Shown: positions 35,215 to 44,483, counted from the stretch's first letter. The stretch: 64,000 nt of DNA from JBBDWK01 sp040902885 (GCA_040902885.1 JBBDWK010000103.1:7154-71153), one strand, 5' to 3'. Numbers and translations are program-made. Notes: generated from the sequence alone by a model not told the origin.

Positions 35215-36357
35215 CTACCTGCCTTTCTTCGATCCCTTCTTCTTCGTGTCGGGATTCTCGTAGGTGGTTTGAATCTGGGCCGACATAGTCGCGATCATGG
35301 CTTTGGCCGATTCGGCATCGCGGCCATCCGGCTTCAATTCGATATACTTTTCGAACGCTTCCCGCGTGCCCGGCGCTGGAATGAACTTTCCGTCCACGGT
35401 CTGGGCCTTGGAGGTGAGATAAATTCCATACTGATAGTATGCGTCGGCGTAACCGGCATCGGCAGCCTTCTTGAACGATTCCCCGGCGGGCTCCAACTGG
35501 CCTCGATTGGTCAGCAGCGCGCCCAAATTGTAAAAGTAGCGGCCGGCATTCGTGGGGTCGATCTGCGCGGCCTTCTCCAGCTCCCCCGTGGCTTCGGCGA
35601 ACTTATTGGACTTGGCCAGCGCCAGCGCATAGTTGTTGTGGTAGGCGGCATCGGCCGGATTCAACTCAATGGCCTTCGCGAAGGCTTCCAGCCCTTTCGC
35701 GCGCAGGGCTTCCTGGTCGGCGCCCGTTTTGGTGTCGGACTGGAGCATGGACGCCTCGGCGAGGTTCGCCCAAACCACGTGCTGCTTGGGGTCCATCTCG
35801 CTCGCCTTTGTGAACAGATCGATGGCGGCTTCGAACTGTTTGGTCTTCAACGCTTCCATGCCCTGGACGAACGCGTCGTTCAGCCCCTTTTGCTTGGCCA
35901 TGGACTGCTCGCGCTCTTTCATGGCCTTTTCCATGGCCGCCTTCTGTTCCGGCGTCATGTCCCGCGCCTGTTCCTTGGTGAGCTCGCCGGTTTGAGCCGC
36001 GGCGGAAAGCTCCTCCTGCTTGCGCTTCTGGGCCTGCAGATCGAAGTTGATGGCTACGGGATCGCCGAGCCGGGTACGGACGCCTTCCACGCGGTCGCGG
36101 TCCTTGCCCTCGATTTCGAGAACGATCCTGTACGTACCCAGCGGAAGACCCGCATGGAAGTAGTGACCCTTCTTGTCCGTCTTTACCTTATAGTTTCCTT
36201 TGATGTCCTGGCGCTCGATCTTTACGAGCGCGCCACGCAGCGGCTGCCCGTCTTCACCCTTGACGTCGCCTTCAAGAGAAGAGGTTTGAGCGAACGATCC
36301 GAGACTGAAGAACAGGAGACCGGCGGCGGTAAACGAAAGTTTCTTCATGGTCGTCAT
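35215..36357 (-). CDS. Exported TPR protein with a carboxypeptidase-regulatory-like domain
   Basis: A 380-residue exported protein. After the signal peptide (LSFTAAGLLFFSLGSFAQ) comes a CarboxypepD_reg-like beta domain (LEGDVKGEDGQPLRGALVKIE, YKVKTDKKGHYFHAGLPLGTYRIVL). A charged linker (Gln/Glu/Lys/Ala-rich) leads to about five TPR repeats, for example QFEAAIDLFTKASEMDPKQHVVWANL, EAFAKAIELNPADAAYHNNY and EATGELEKAAQIDPTNAG. It ends in a Lys/Gly tail. It probably mediates protein contacts in the periplasm; the partner is unknown. Confidence 0.8.
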   Translation of the reverse strand: MTTMKKLSFTAAGLLFFSLGSFAQTSSLEGDVKGEDGQPLRGALVKIERQDIKGNYKVKTDKKGHYFHAGLPLGTYRIVLEIEGKDRDRVEGVRTRLGDPVAINFDLQAQKRKQEELSAAAQTGELTKEQARDMTPEQKAAMEKAMKEREQSMAKQKGLNDAFVQGMEALKTKQFEAAIDLFTKASEMDPKQHVVWANLAEASMLQSDTKTGADQEALRAKGLEAFAKAIELNPADAAYHNNYALALAKSNKFAEATGELEKAAQIDPTNAGRYFYNLGALLTNRGQLEPAGESFKKAADAGYADAYYQYGIYLTSKAQTVDGKFIPAPGTREAFEKYIELKPDGRDAESAKAMIATMSAQIQTTYENPDTKKKGSKKGR

Positions 36358-36447
36358 GGCGGAGGGCCCCCAATCGGAATTTAGTAGCGAATTGAACTTT
36401 CAGTTTACTACAACGACCCGGCGCAAAACACGGGGGCAATCCGGAGG

Positions 36448-37479
36448 CTACATCTGGAGGACGATCTTGCCGGCCCCGTCGGAGCAGCCTTCGAGCTGCG
36501 CAAAAGCCCGGCCGATTTTATCCAAGGGATGCGTGTGCGTGATCACCGGCGCGAAGAGCGGCAGATGGCTCCGGAGCATCTCCAGCGCCGCGTCCGACTC
36601 GTGGTTGGAGCGCCGGACGTTGAAAAGAGCCAGTTCCTTGCGCCGCATCGGATGAAACTCGAGCGGCGGCCGCAGCTCGGAGGGGATTCCAGTGAACACG
36701 ACCCGGCCTCCGTTGCGAGCTACGCCGATGGACTGGTTGATGGAGCAGCCGTGCGTCGCGCAGTCGATGGCGACGTCCACGCCTCGTTTTCCGGTTTCGC
36801 TCCAGATGGCCGCCACCGGATCGGCCTCGCTCGGATTTATAGAGACATCCGCGCCGATCGCCCGCGCCATATCCCGCCGGTGCGCAACCGGCTCGATGGC
36901 CCAGATGCGTCCCGCGCCGCTGAGCTTCAGAGCGGCGATGGTAAGCAGTCCTATGGGTCCGCACCCGAAGACCGCAGCGGTCTCGCCGGGGCTGAGGCGC
37001 ACGAACTGCATGGAGTGCAGAACCACGGCGAGCGGCTCAACCAGCGCGCCTTCGCGCACGCCGACGCCCGCGGGCAAGCCCAGTAGATTCTTCACCGGCA
37101 GGTTCACGTACTCTCGAAAAAAGCCGGGCTCGCCGGGCTGGCTGAGGAAGCGGAGATTGGCGCAGAGGTTATGGCGGCCGCTATGGCAGAATTCGCAGTG
37201 GTAACAGTAGAGCGCGGGCTCGAAGGCGGCGCGGTCGCCCTTCTGCCATCCCGCCGCTCCCGGTCCGGCGGCCACCACCGTTCCAGCCGGCTCGTGGCCG
37301 AGGACCATGGGATAGGCGCATGGCGCATCGCCGACCGCGCCTTCCGAATAGGAGTGCATGTCGGAGCCGCAGATTCCCACCGCCTCGACGCGCACCTGCA
37401 CTTCGCCCGGTCCGGGAGGCTCGATGGGTTTCTCCACCAGCCGGAACTGTTTCAGTCCGATCAGCTCAGCGACGCGCAA
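36448..37479 (-). CDS. Zinc-dependent alcohol dehydrogenase (MDR, sorbitol/threonine dehydrogenase-like)
   Basis: A 343-residue medium-chain dehydrogenase that oxidises a polyol or related alcohol with NAD(P). Catalytic zinc ligands are Cys37 (GICGSDMH), His62 and Glu63 (GHEPAG). The structural-zinc lobe has Cys92, Cys95, Cys98 and Cys106. The dinucleotide motif is VFGCGPIGLL. It starts at TTG 37479, 14 bases inside the end of the hydrolase-like gene, so the two are overlapping and co-translated. With the inositol-phosphatase-like gene upstream, it suggests a polyol or sugar pathway, which is inference. Confidence 0.88.
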   Translation of the reverse strand: MRVAELIGLKQFRLVEKPIEPPGPGEVQVRVEAVGICGSDMHSYSEGAVGDAPCAYPMVLGHEPAGTVVAAGPGAAGWQKGDRAAFEPALYCYHCEFCHSGRHNLCANLRFLSQPGEPGFFREYVNLPVKNLLGLPAGVGVREGALVEPLAVVLHSMQFVRLSPGETAAVFGCGPIGLLTIAALKLSGAGRIWAIEPVAHRRDMARAIGADVSINPSEADPVAAIWSETGKRGVDVAIDCATHGCSINQSIGVARNGGRVVFTGIPSELRPPLEFHPMRRKELALFNVRRSNHESDAALEMLRSHLPLFAPVITHTHPLDKIGRAFAQLEGCSDGAGKIVLQM

Positions 37480-38647
37480 CCGGTTTTCCCCTCTCCCGGT
37501 TCCTCCCCGGATGCGGGTGTTTCTTCAGGGTAAGCCCGGCGATGTGGTCCAGCACGTCGTGGAAGTAGGCCATCTCGCTGTCTCCATCGTGGGGCAGATA
37601 GCGGAAGGGGAACCGCTGCGCCTGCACCCAGGGCATGTAGCCCCATCCGGCGGCGTGCTCGAAAAAGAGGTCGCAGCTTGCCAATTCCTTAACCAGATTT
37701 TCGGGGGTGGCCTGTCGCCCGTTATCATCCTCGTTCATGAGCACGGGACGCTCTGCTTTCTTGAGATCCATCGCGCGCTGCATCTTCTGCGCGAGCGTGC
37801 GGCCGTTGCCATGGATCAGGATCACATCGGAAACGCGGGAGAGGGAGTCGGGATAGTTCATGCGGCCGTCGCTCGATGCGGTGATGGGGAGCTTATAGCC
37901 GGCGCGCCCGAAGCGTGAGCGGATCTCGCGCATCAGATCGATGATGTTCTCGGGAATGTACCCGCCGAAATCCCAGCGGTCGCCCTGAAGGTCCCACTCA
38001 TTGGCCACTTCGATGATTACATTGCGGATCTGCTTGGCGATCAGCCAGTCGGTAATGTTCTGCGCGGCCGTGTGAATGGCGCCCGGCGAGTCAAAAACCT
38101 CGTCCTGGCCCTGATAAAAGTACATCAGATTGACGATCATGCCGCGGTCGTCGGCGGCCCGCAGCAGGCGCTCGAGCCGGGCCAGCCATTCCGGTTTGAG
38201 GGAGCCATTCGGGCGGAACGCGCTCACATACGTGCCTTTTTCCTCGCCGAATCTGTATCCGTTTTGCCGGTCGATGCTGTTCACGGCTTTTTCATAACCG
38301 GCCTGGCCGCCTTGCAGGCTGACGTTGATCATGAGCACGCCGTGCGCCTTATAGAAGTCGAGCGCTTCGATGACCTGGTCTGTATTCTTCCGGGGATCGA
38401 AGGGCCGCTCGGTCATCCATTCGTCATGAAAGAGAGCCTGGGCGAGCCTCAGGTTCATGAGCTTGCCGCGCGCCTGGGTCCGGTACTCGCGCGAGCTGTA
38501 AGTCTTTTCCCATTTGGCTGCGGCATCGGTCCGGATGTAAAACGACTGTGGATCGTAAGGCAAGCCCAGCATGAAACCGGTACTGATTTCCGTGGCCGCG
38601 AGAGGAACCGAGAGGAGGAGCCAGCAGACGAAGAGGAAAAGGGACAT
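37466..38647 (-). CDS. Exported TIM-barrel protein, putative glycoside hydrolase
   Basis: Not assigned to a family with certainty. The 393 residues open with a signal peptide (MSLFLFVCWLLLSVPLAAT). TIM-barrel-like segments follow: GVLMINVSLQGGQAGYEKA, GMIVNLMYFYQGQDEVFDS, NVIIEVANEWDLQGDRWDF and RPVLMNEDDNG. An Asn-Glu pair on one strand and a second Glu on a later strand match the acid/base and nucleophile arrangement of clan GH-A hydrolases. Substrate unknown. It lies eight bases after the inositol-phosphatase-like gene and overlaps the alcohol dehydrogenase by 14 bases. Confidence 0.65.
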   Translation of the reverse strand: MSLFLFVCWLLLSVPLAATEISTGFMLGLPYDPQSFYIRTDAAAKWEKTYSSREYRTQARGKLMNLRLAQALFHDEWMTERPFDPRKNTDQVIEALDFYKAHGVLMINVSLQGGQAGYEKAVNSIDRQNGYRFGEEKGTYVSAFRPNGSLKPEWLARLERLLRAADDRGMIVNLMYFYQGQDEVFDSPGAIHTAAQNITDWLIAKQIRNVIIEVANEWDLQGDRWDFGGYIPENIIDLMREIRSRFGRAGYKLPITASSDGRMNYPDSLSRVSDVILIHGNGRTLAQKMQRAMDLKKAERPVLMNEDDNGRQATPENLVKELASCDLFFEHAAGWGYMPWVQAQRFPFRYLPHDGDSEMAYFHDVLDHIAGLTLKKHPHPGRNRERGKPVARR

Positions 38648-38655
38648 GAAACCGA

Positions 38656-39420
38656 CTAGTATTGCATAACGAAGCGGCGGGCTTCGGATTCGAGAGCCGG
38701 GACACAGATGACGCAGCTGCCTCCGTAGGGGCTGCTGTTGCCGTCGAAGTTGAAGAAGCGCGCGCCAGCTTCCTCGGCGATCACCTTAAGGGGCGCGTAG
38801 TCCCAGACCTTACCGCCGCCGTCCATCCAGAGGTCGGCCTGGCCGCGAGCGACCATCATGGCGTCCAGGCAGCCCCCCATGCTGCGCACCGCCCAGAAGC
38901 GGCTCATGAAATCCAGCAGGCCGCCGGCGAAGGGGTGCTGCTGGACGGTGTTGAAGCCGTTGAGACACATCACCGCGGAGGCCGGGCTCTCGACCTTGGA
39001 GATGCGGATCGGGTTGTCGTTGCAAAACGCGCCGCGGCCTCGGGCGGCGAAGAAAAAATCGCCCATGGCCGGCAACAATGAAAATCCGGCCAGCACTTCC
39101 CCTTCGGCTTCCAGAGCGATCAGCACGGCCCAGGCAGGATTGCCGCGAACGAAATCGCGTGTGCCGTCGATGGGATCGATGATCCACTGCCTGCCGCTGC
39201 GGGAAGGCCGGGAAGCGCCTTCTTCGCCCAGGATGCCGTCCTCGGGGAAAGCCTCTTCCAGGGCCTGTGCGATGACCTTTTCCGCGGTCCGGTCGGCAAT
39301 GGTGACAGGCGACAGGTCCGGCTTGGCTTCCGCCTGAATGTCCTTTTGCCAGTAGCCGAGCGCAATCTCTCCGGCGCGCCGGGCGATTCTGCCGCCCAGG
39401 TCCAGTTCTCGTGAAAGCAT
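38656..39420 (-). CDS. Inositol monophosphatase-family protein (possibly histidinol phosphatase-like)
   Basis: A 254-residue metal-dependent phosphatase. The metal-binding motifs are clear: GEEG at 65-68, the core WIIDPIDGTRDFVRG with Asp82 and Asp85, and the late WDYAPLKVIAEEAG. Substrates in this family range from inositol phosphate to histidinol phosphate and 3'-phosphoadenosine phosphate; sequence alone cannot decide. It heads a leftward run with the hydrolase-like protein and the alcohol dehydrogenase. Confidence 0.9.
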   Translation of the reverse strand: MLSRELDLGGRIARRAGEIALGYWQKDIQAEAKPDLSPVTIADRTAEKVIAQALEEAFPEDGILGEEGASRPSRSGRQWIIDPIDGTRDFVRGNPAWAVLIALEAEGEVLAGFSLLPAMGDFFFAARGRGAFCNDNPIRISKVESPASAVMCLNGFNTVQQHPFAGGLLDFMSRFWAVRSMGGCLDAMMVARGQADLWMDGGGKVWDYAPLKVIAEEAGARFFNFDGNSSPYGGSCVICVPALESEARRFVMQY

Positions 39421-39444
39421 CCGCTCCAGTATAAAGGGCGGGGG

Positions 39445-39813
39445 TCAGACGGTAACGATGGCTGAGCGGCCGGCGGTTCGGAATTCGTACTTCTCGATGG
39501 CGAGCGCGGCCTTGTCCTCCGCGGTGCGCACCACGCGGCCCAGCGCAACCAGTTTGAGCGCGCAGGTGTTGTTCAACTGGGCAGGCCAGCTTACCGACAG
39601 CTCAAGACGCTTACCCTGCATCAGCGGCACTTCGGTGGTGAAGAGAACCCCGCTGCTGCTCATATCGATGGTCCTGCCGATGCCAGTGACGACAGTGCGC
39701 CCGTCCAGGATTTTGTAGCGCACGTCCCGTTCTATGGGAAAGCGATCTGACGAACGGCGCTCCATCATCAGATTGAACCGGCTCGGATTAGTCTCGGACA
39801 GTGGCGTCATCAT
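39445..39813 (-). CDS. PilZ-domain protein
   Basis: A small cyclic-di-GMP receptor-type protein. The arginine motif is seen in ERRSSDRFPIERDVRYKI and the second motif in TIDMSSSGVLFTTE (DxSxxG). From ATG 39813 it has 122 residues; the start is uncertain because ATG 39768 (MERRSSDRF) is also in frame and would give a minimal PilZ domain. The partner it regulates is not obvious. The HD-GYP protein at the left of the window belongs to the same signalling system in general terms. Confidence 0.82.
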   Translation of the reverse strand: MMTPLSETNPSRFNLMMERRSSDRFPIERDVRYKILDGRTVVTGIGRTIDMSSSGVLFTTEVPLMQGKRLELSVSWPAQLNNTCALKLVALGRVVRTAEDKAALAIEKYEFRTAGRSAIVTV

Positions 39814-39946
39814 GAAATCGATGATGCGGTAAATCCCGCACGGCAACAATAGTGCGATCAGCTCATTTTTTGTTAAATCCCCATGTACGGAAGTAACGGG
39901 TGGTAGATCCAGGGGTGTTAGTACTTCGGTTCTGTCGAGGGAATTC

Positions 39947-42445
39947 TCACTCGTGCCGCAGGGCTGTCATGGGATCGACGCGCGTTGCACGCACCGCTGG
40001 GACCAAGGCCGACAACGCACAAGCGAGGAGCACGCATACCAGCGGTGTGGTGAGGCTCCAGAGATCGGACGGCTGCACTTGATACAGCAGCCCTGTAACG
40101 AACCGTGAGGTAGCAATTCCACCGGCGACACCCACGGCGAGACCGATTGAAGTTACAAGTGTAACTTCTGAGACCACCAGTCCCACGACTCTGGAAGGTC
40201 GCGATCCAAGTGCCAGGCGGATACCAATCTCCCGGGTCCGCTGGACAACGCTGTAGCTGAGGACGCCATAGAGTCCAACGGCCACCAGTACTATCGCCAC
40301 GACCGAGAAGAATCCCGAGAGCAGCGCTAGCGCCCGTTCCTGCACGAGCGTGTTGTCGACGAGAGTTGACTGAAGCGTAACTCCGGTCATGCGAAAAGCC
40401 GGATGGACGCGCGGCAGTTCGTCCCGGAGCGCGGCTAAGGCGGTGGGCTCAAGTTGTGTCCGCACCTGGATCGATGCCCCACTGAGTGTCAATCGTGGCA
40501 CATAGACCGTCGGCGGCACGGCCTCTCGAATGCTGTCGTACTTCGCGTCCTGGGCGACGCCGACGATCTCCTGGGCGACCAGCAAATTTCCTCTTCCAAC
40601 ATAAGAGAACCGCTTGCCGAGCGCGGACTCGCCCGGGAAGTAGCGCCGGGCAAAGCTCTGGTTGACGATCACTGCTGAAGGCGATTCGGGAAGCGCATCG
40701 CGCCATTCGAAATCTCGCCCATCGAGCAGGCGGATTCGCATAGTCTCCAGGAATCCCGGCGAGACAGGCAGATAGTAATTTTCGAAAGCTTCGACCGCTC
40801 GACCGGGGATCCGTAAGCTCTGTGATGATCTGGAGCCCTCAAAGAGACCCCATCCCGAAAAACTGGCTGACTGAACGCCAGGGATCTCTCTTAGCCGGTC
40901 CAGGAGCTGTGCCCAAGCTGCCAGGGCCTTGGGGCCACCCTGCCTCAGCTCTTGGGCGTCCACATTGACGATGGCCAGATCGTTCCGATCGAAACCGAGA
41001 TCGGTCTGAACCAGCTTCGCGAAACTGGTCAGGAACAGCCCGGCGACGAACAGCACCACGAAACTGAACGCCGTCTGCGCAGTCACCAGTGGACGGAACA
41101 GACCGGCTCTTGCCGTGTGTTTCCCGCTTCCCGACTTCAGTGCATCGTTCGGCGATACCGCCGAAGCGCGAAAAGCGGGAGCCAGGCCGAACAGGAATGT
41201 CGTCAGGCTTCCCACAGCGGCGAGAAACGCAAGCAGCCGCCAGTCGAGATGCAGGTCAAGGCGGATTAGAGAGTACGACGTAGATAGCATAGACACGATG
41301 CGCGGCGCCGCGGCAACCGCGATGAGCGCGCCCAGCGCGCACGACGCAATAGAGAGAAGCGAGCTTTCGATCAGCACCTGCTGGATCAGCCGTCCACGTC
41401 CCGCGCCAACCGAGATTCGCAACGCCATCTCGTGCTCGCGGGCTGCCGTGCGGGCGATCAGCAGGCTGGCGACATTCGAGCAGGCAATGAGCAACACCAG
41501 AACCGCCACGGCCGCGAGGACCCACAACGGGAGTTCAAACCTTTGCCGCAGTCCGGACGGACCGTTCGCCGCGGATCGCAGATGGAGCGGCGTGTTGATG
41601 AAGCGCTCGACAAGGTCGCGCGGCTCGTCCGCGCGGCGCGTCGAGGCCCGCTCGCGACGGAAGTTCGTGGATACCGTCTGCAGCACCGCGCGCGCCTGTT
41701 CGGGAGTCGCGCCGGGCCGCAGGCGGCCCCAGATCCGAAACCATGTCGAACCAGGTTCCGAGATCGCGCGCTCGTCCCACATCATGTTAGGCGCCCAAAG
41801 GTCCGTCATGATTCCCGGCTCGACGCCTGTAAACCCCTTCTCCGCCACTCCGACAATCTGTAGCTGTTTCTCGCGAATGGTCAGCCAGCGGCCCAATACG
41901 GCCGGGTTCCTGTCAAATCGACGCGACCAGAAGTCGTAGCTCAGCACGGCCACCGGATGTTGACCGGGTTTCAGGTCATCGGATGCGGTCAGCAGCCGGC
42001 CCAGCGCCGGCTTTACACCCAGTATGGGGAGCGCATCCCCCGAAATCCCCTGTGCATAGATCTTCTCGGCCTGCCCGCCGGAGTCGTCGAAGACCGCTTC
42101 CCGCCTGGGTTGGTGACTCATGCCAAAGAGCTGTACCTGCGCCCGGCTGGCGTCACGCATGCGCTCGAATAGTGGGTAATTGAAGGTAGTGGAATCGCGG
42201 GCATCACCCGGCGCTCGATAGGCGAGGTAGACCAGCCGCTGCGGATCGTTCACCGGCAGAGGCCTCAGGATCAGCGCATCGATCAGCGAGAAGGCAGCGG
42301 TGCAGGCGCCGATGGCGAGAGACAGAGAGAGCACCGCCGCTGCCGTGACGGTCGCATTCTTTCGCAATTGCCGCAAACCGAACCGAACGTCCTGCACGAA
42401 AGATTCGAGCCGCGGGAACAACTTGACAGAAACCGAGAGAGCCAC
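39947..42445 (-). CDS. ADOP-type ABC transporter permease (third copy)
   Basis: An 832-residue duplicated FtsX/MacB permease. It begins close to RLESFVQDVRFGLRQLRKN and the first helix (VTAAAVLSLSLAIGACTAAFSLIDALIL). The middle block is LWVLAAVAVLVLLIACSNVASLLIARTAAREHEMALRISVG. The end is VGLYGVLSYSVVQRTREIGIRLALG through RATRVDPMTALRHE. AGGAGG at 42455-42460 lies nine bases before GTG 42445; ATG 42466 is in frame but has no such site. The N-terminal prefix domain is missing. No repressor or ATPase gene is adjacent. Confidence 0.87.
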   Translation of the reverse strand: MALSVSVKLFPRLESFVQDVRFGLRQLRKNATVTAAAVLSLSLAIGACTAAFSLIDALILRPLPVNDPQRLVYLAYRAPGDARDSTTFNYPLFERMRDASRAQVQLFGMSHQPRREAVFDDSGGQAEKIYAQGISGDALPILGVKPALGRLLTASDDLKPGQHPVAVLSYDFWSRRFDRNPAVLGRWLTIREKQLQIVGVAEKGFTGVEPGIMTDLWAPNMMWDERAISEPGSTWFRIWGRLRPGATPEQARAVLQTVSTNFRRERASTRRADEPRDLVERFINTPLHLRSAANGPSGLRQRFELPLWVLAAVAVLVLLIACSNVASLLIARTAAREHEMALRISVGAGRGRLIQQVLIESSLLSIASCALGALIAVAAAPRIVSMLSTSYSLIRLDLHLDWRLLAFLAAVGSLTTFLFGLAPAFRASAVSPNDALKSGSGKHTARAGLFRPLVTAQTAFSFVVLFVAGLFLTSFAKLVQTDLGFDRNDLAIVNVDAQELRQGGPKALAAWAQLLDRLREIPGVQSASFSGWGLFEGSRSSQSLRIPGRAVEAFENYYLPVSPGFLETMRIRLLDGRDFEWRDALPESPSAVIVNQSFARRYFPGESALGKRFSYVGRGNLLVAQEIVGVAQDAKYDSIREAVPPTVYVPRLTLSGASIQVRTQLEPTALAALRDELPRVHPAFRMTGVTLQSTLVDNTLVQERALALLSGFFSVVAIVLVAVGLYGVLSYSVVQRTREIGIRLALGSRPSRVVGLVVSEVTLVTSIGLAVGVAGGIATSRFVTGLLYQVQPSDLWSLTTPLVCVLLACALSALVPAVRATRVDPMTALRHE

Positions 42446-42494
42446 GACATCCAACCTCCTAAGCATGCTTCAACACGAGCGGTTCGCCCAATCC

Positions 42495-42559
42495 GCGTTC
42501 ATCAGCGTTAATCGGCGGCCAATCATTGATATCGGCCGCCGATGAACACCGATGAACGC
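42495..42559. repeat. Imperfect 26-bp inverted repeat upstream of the third ADOP
   Basis: Arms at 42495-42520 and 42534-42559 match at 23 of 26 bases around a 13-base centre. The sequence lies between the start of the leftward ADOP gene and the end of lpxC, also leftward. The arm sequence, with GCGTTCATC near the outer ends, looks like a dispersed intergenic palindrome rather than a simple terminator, since no T-run flanks it. Confidence 0.5.
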
Positions 42560-42578
42560 AGATTCTTATGCTCCGTTC

Positions 42579-43469
42579 CTACCCCATCACGGCCTGCGCC
42601 ACTTCCGATGCCACCTGGTCGAAGGTAACCAGCTCATGCAGCGTCGGGTCCGGCATCAGCCGCGCTACCAAGGCTGCGTGCATGGCGTGGCCGGCGCGTT
42701 CGGCGATGACGTGACCCAGCAGCGGACGGCCGATCAGCGCCAGGTCGCCGATCAGATCGAGAGCCTTGTGCCGGCAGCACTCGTCGGCGAAGCGGAGACC
42801 CTCCGGGTTCAGCACTCTCTCGCGGTCGAAGCACACCGCGTTCTCGAGCGACGCGCCCCGGATAAGACCCATATCGCGCATCTGGTTCAGTTCGTATTCG
42901 AAGCCGAACGTGCGCGCGGGAGCGATATCCGCGGCGTAACGCTCCGGCGTCACCTCCATCTCGAGCGATTGGCCGCCTACCAGAGGATGATCGAAACGGA
43001 TGTCGCAGGTCAGCCGGAAACTGTCGCCTGGAAGTATCGTGATGCGCTTGCCCCGGTCCTCGATGGAAAGCTCGCGCTTCACACGCAGGTAACGGCGTTT
43101 GCGTCGATACTGGCGGATACCCGCCCGGCGGATCAACTCCACAAAGGGCTGACCGCTGCCGTCCAGAATGGGCACCTCCAGGTTGTCGATCTCGATGTAG
43201 GCGTTGTCGATACCCATGCTGTACAGGACGCTCAGCAGGTGCTCGGTGGTCGAGATAAGAACGCCGCGGCGCATCAAGCTGGTCGCATAGCTCACCCGCG
43301 CGACGTGACGCCAGCTTGCCGGAATTTCGAAATTGTCCAGGTCGGTTCTTCGAAAGACGATTCCGGTGGAAGCGGGGGCGGGGACGATCCGGATGGAAAC
43401 GGGTACGCCGCTGTGAAGGCCTATGCCGGAGGCGGCGGCGGAACGCTGAACAGTCGTCTCAAATCGCAT
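42579..43469 (-). CDS. lpxC: UDP-3-O-acyl-N-acetylglucosamine deacetylase
   Basis: Catalyses the committed step of lipid A synthesis, using zinc. The 296-residue protein starts at MRFETTVQRSAAASGIGLHSG, the family's opening. Zinc ligand His77 sits in STTEHLLSVLYSMGIDNA. The second cluster is ADECCRHKALDLIGDLALIG, with His and Asp ligands, followed by VIAERAGHAMH. ATG 43499 would add ten residues unlike other LpxC N-termini. Its presence shows a lipopolysaccharide-making diderm. Confidence 0.94.
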   Translation of the reverse strand: MRFETTVQRSAAASGIGLHSGVPVSIRIVPAPASTGIVFRRTDLDNFEIPASWRHVARVSYATSLMRRGVLISTTEHLLSVLYSMGIDNAYIEIDNLEVPILDGSGQPFVELIRRAGIRQYRRKRRYLRVKRELSIEDRGKRITILPGDSFRLTCDIRFDHPLVGGQSLEMEVTPERYAADIAPARTFGFEYELNQMRDMGLIRGASLENAVCFDRERVLNPEGLRFADECCRHKALDLIGDLALIGRPLLGHVIAERAGHAMHAALVARLMPDPTLHELVTFDQVASEVAQAVMG

Positions 43470-43598
43470 GGGGGAAGCAGAGGGTCTGCAATTTGGCATC
43501 CGTCGTTATCTTATTGGAATTCAAAGGATGCCACTGAGCCAACTGTGGCTAAAACGCAACAACTGCGTGTCGAATATGAGACTCGTTTCGATCGGTGA

Positions 43599-44483
43599 TT
43601 ATGCCCCGCCCCGCTTCTGCAATAGCATCCAGAACAGGTCTTCGCTGGGGTGTGGAAGCACGAGGCGATTCGGAATGATCTCCATGGCGCGGACTGTAAC
43701 ACTGCCCAGCCAGTGTTTGCTCAGCTTGTATTGCAACAGGCTCTTCGCGTGAGCGCCGCTGATGCGTTTGACGGGATGCCCCCGCGCGACTTCCTCGAAA
43801 CCGAACTGCTTAGCGAGGCGCTTCAGATCGTCCGGCGTGAACCATCGCAAAACGCTTGGCGGGCTGTACTCGTACCAGTGTTTCCCTAAGATCCGGGCCG
43901 TCCAACTCTTTCTGTCCCAGGTTTCGATAAGCCAGAATCCGTTCGGGCGGGTGAGGCCGGCCGCCGCCTCAAACGCTCTCCTGACATCGAAAAAATGGGC
44001 CACCACCTGAATCATGACGATCAGGTTGAAACGCTCCGCTCCCGAATAGCTTTCCAGGGGGGCGAGATCCACGTTGAGACCCAGCTCGGTGCGGGCAAAA
44101 CCGGCCATTCGAGCGTTTGGCTCGATGCCTTTTCCGGTCCAGCCGGAATCGATGAAACCCTTCAAGACAAAGCCTGCGGCCGCACCCACGTCGAGGACGC
44201 TGGCCGGCTTCATGAAGCGCCCCATCAGTCGTGCGTAGTTTCGTCCGTGCGCCCGAAGAATATCCGCTTCGCTCAAGTAATCGCTGTATCCGGCGCCCCC
44301 TCCCTCAAAGTAATGGTCGCCGTAAACCCTGTTAAGATGGTCCGGGGCCGGGGCACACTCAGCGATTTGATGCGAGCAGGATTGACAGCCGTGGATGTGA
44401 TAGCCGTGAATCTGGAACAGGCGGCGCGTACCGCCGTCACATATCGGACATGAGAGCGCGGACACCGTCTGCGCAGATTGCAT
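43599..44483 (-). CDS. Class I SAM-dependent methyltransferase with an N-terminal zinc-ribbon-like motif
   Basis: A 294-residue methyltransferase of the Methyltransf_23 type. The N-terminus has LSCPICDGGTRRLFQIHGYHI and GCQSCSHQIAE, a four-cysteine ribbon common in methyltransferases of sugar or polyketide tailoring. The SAM site is ASVLDVGAAAGFVLKGFIDSGW, followed by GIEPNARMAGFAR. Substrate unknown; surface polysaccharide modification is possible given lpxC and the GT39-like gene nearby. It diverges from the glycosyltransferase gene. Confidence 0.82.
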   Translation of the reverse strand: MQSAQTVSALSCPICDGGTRRLFQIHGYHIHGCQSCSHQIAECAPAPDHLNRVYGDHYFEGGGAGYSDYLSEADILRAHGRNYARLMGRFMKPASVLDVGAAAGFVLKGFIDSGWTGKGIEPNARMAGFARTELGLNVDLAPLESYSGAERFNLIVMIQVVAHFFDVRRAFEAAAGLTRPNGFWLIETWDRKSWTARILGKHWYEYSPPSVLRWFTPDDLKRLAKQFGFEEVARGHPVKRISGAHAKSLLQYKLSKHWLGSVTVRAMEIIPNRLVLPHPSEDLFWMLLQKRGGA

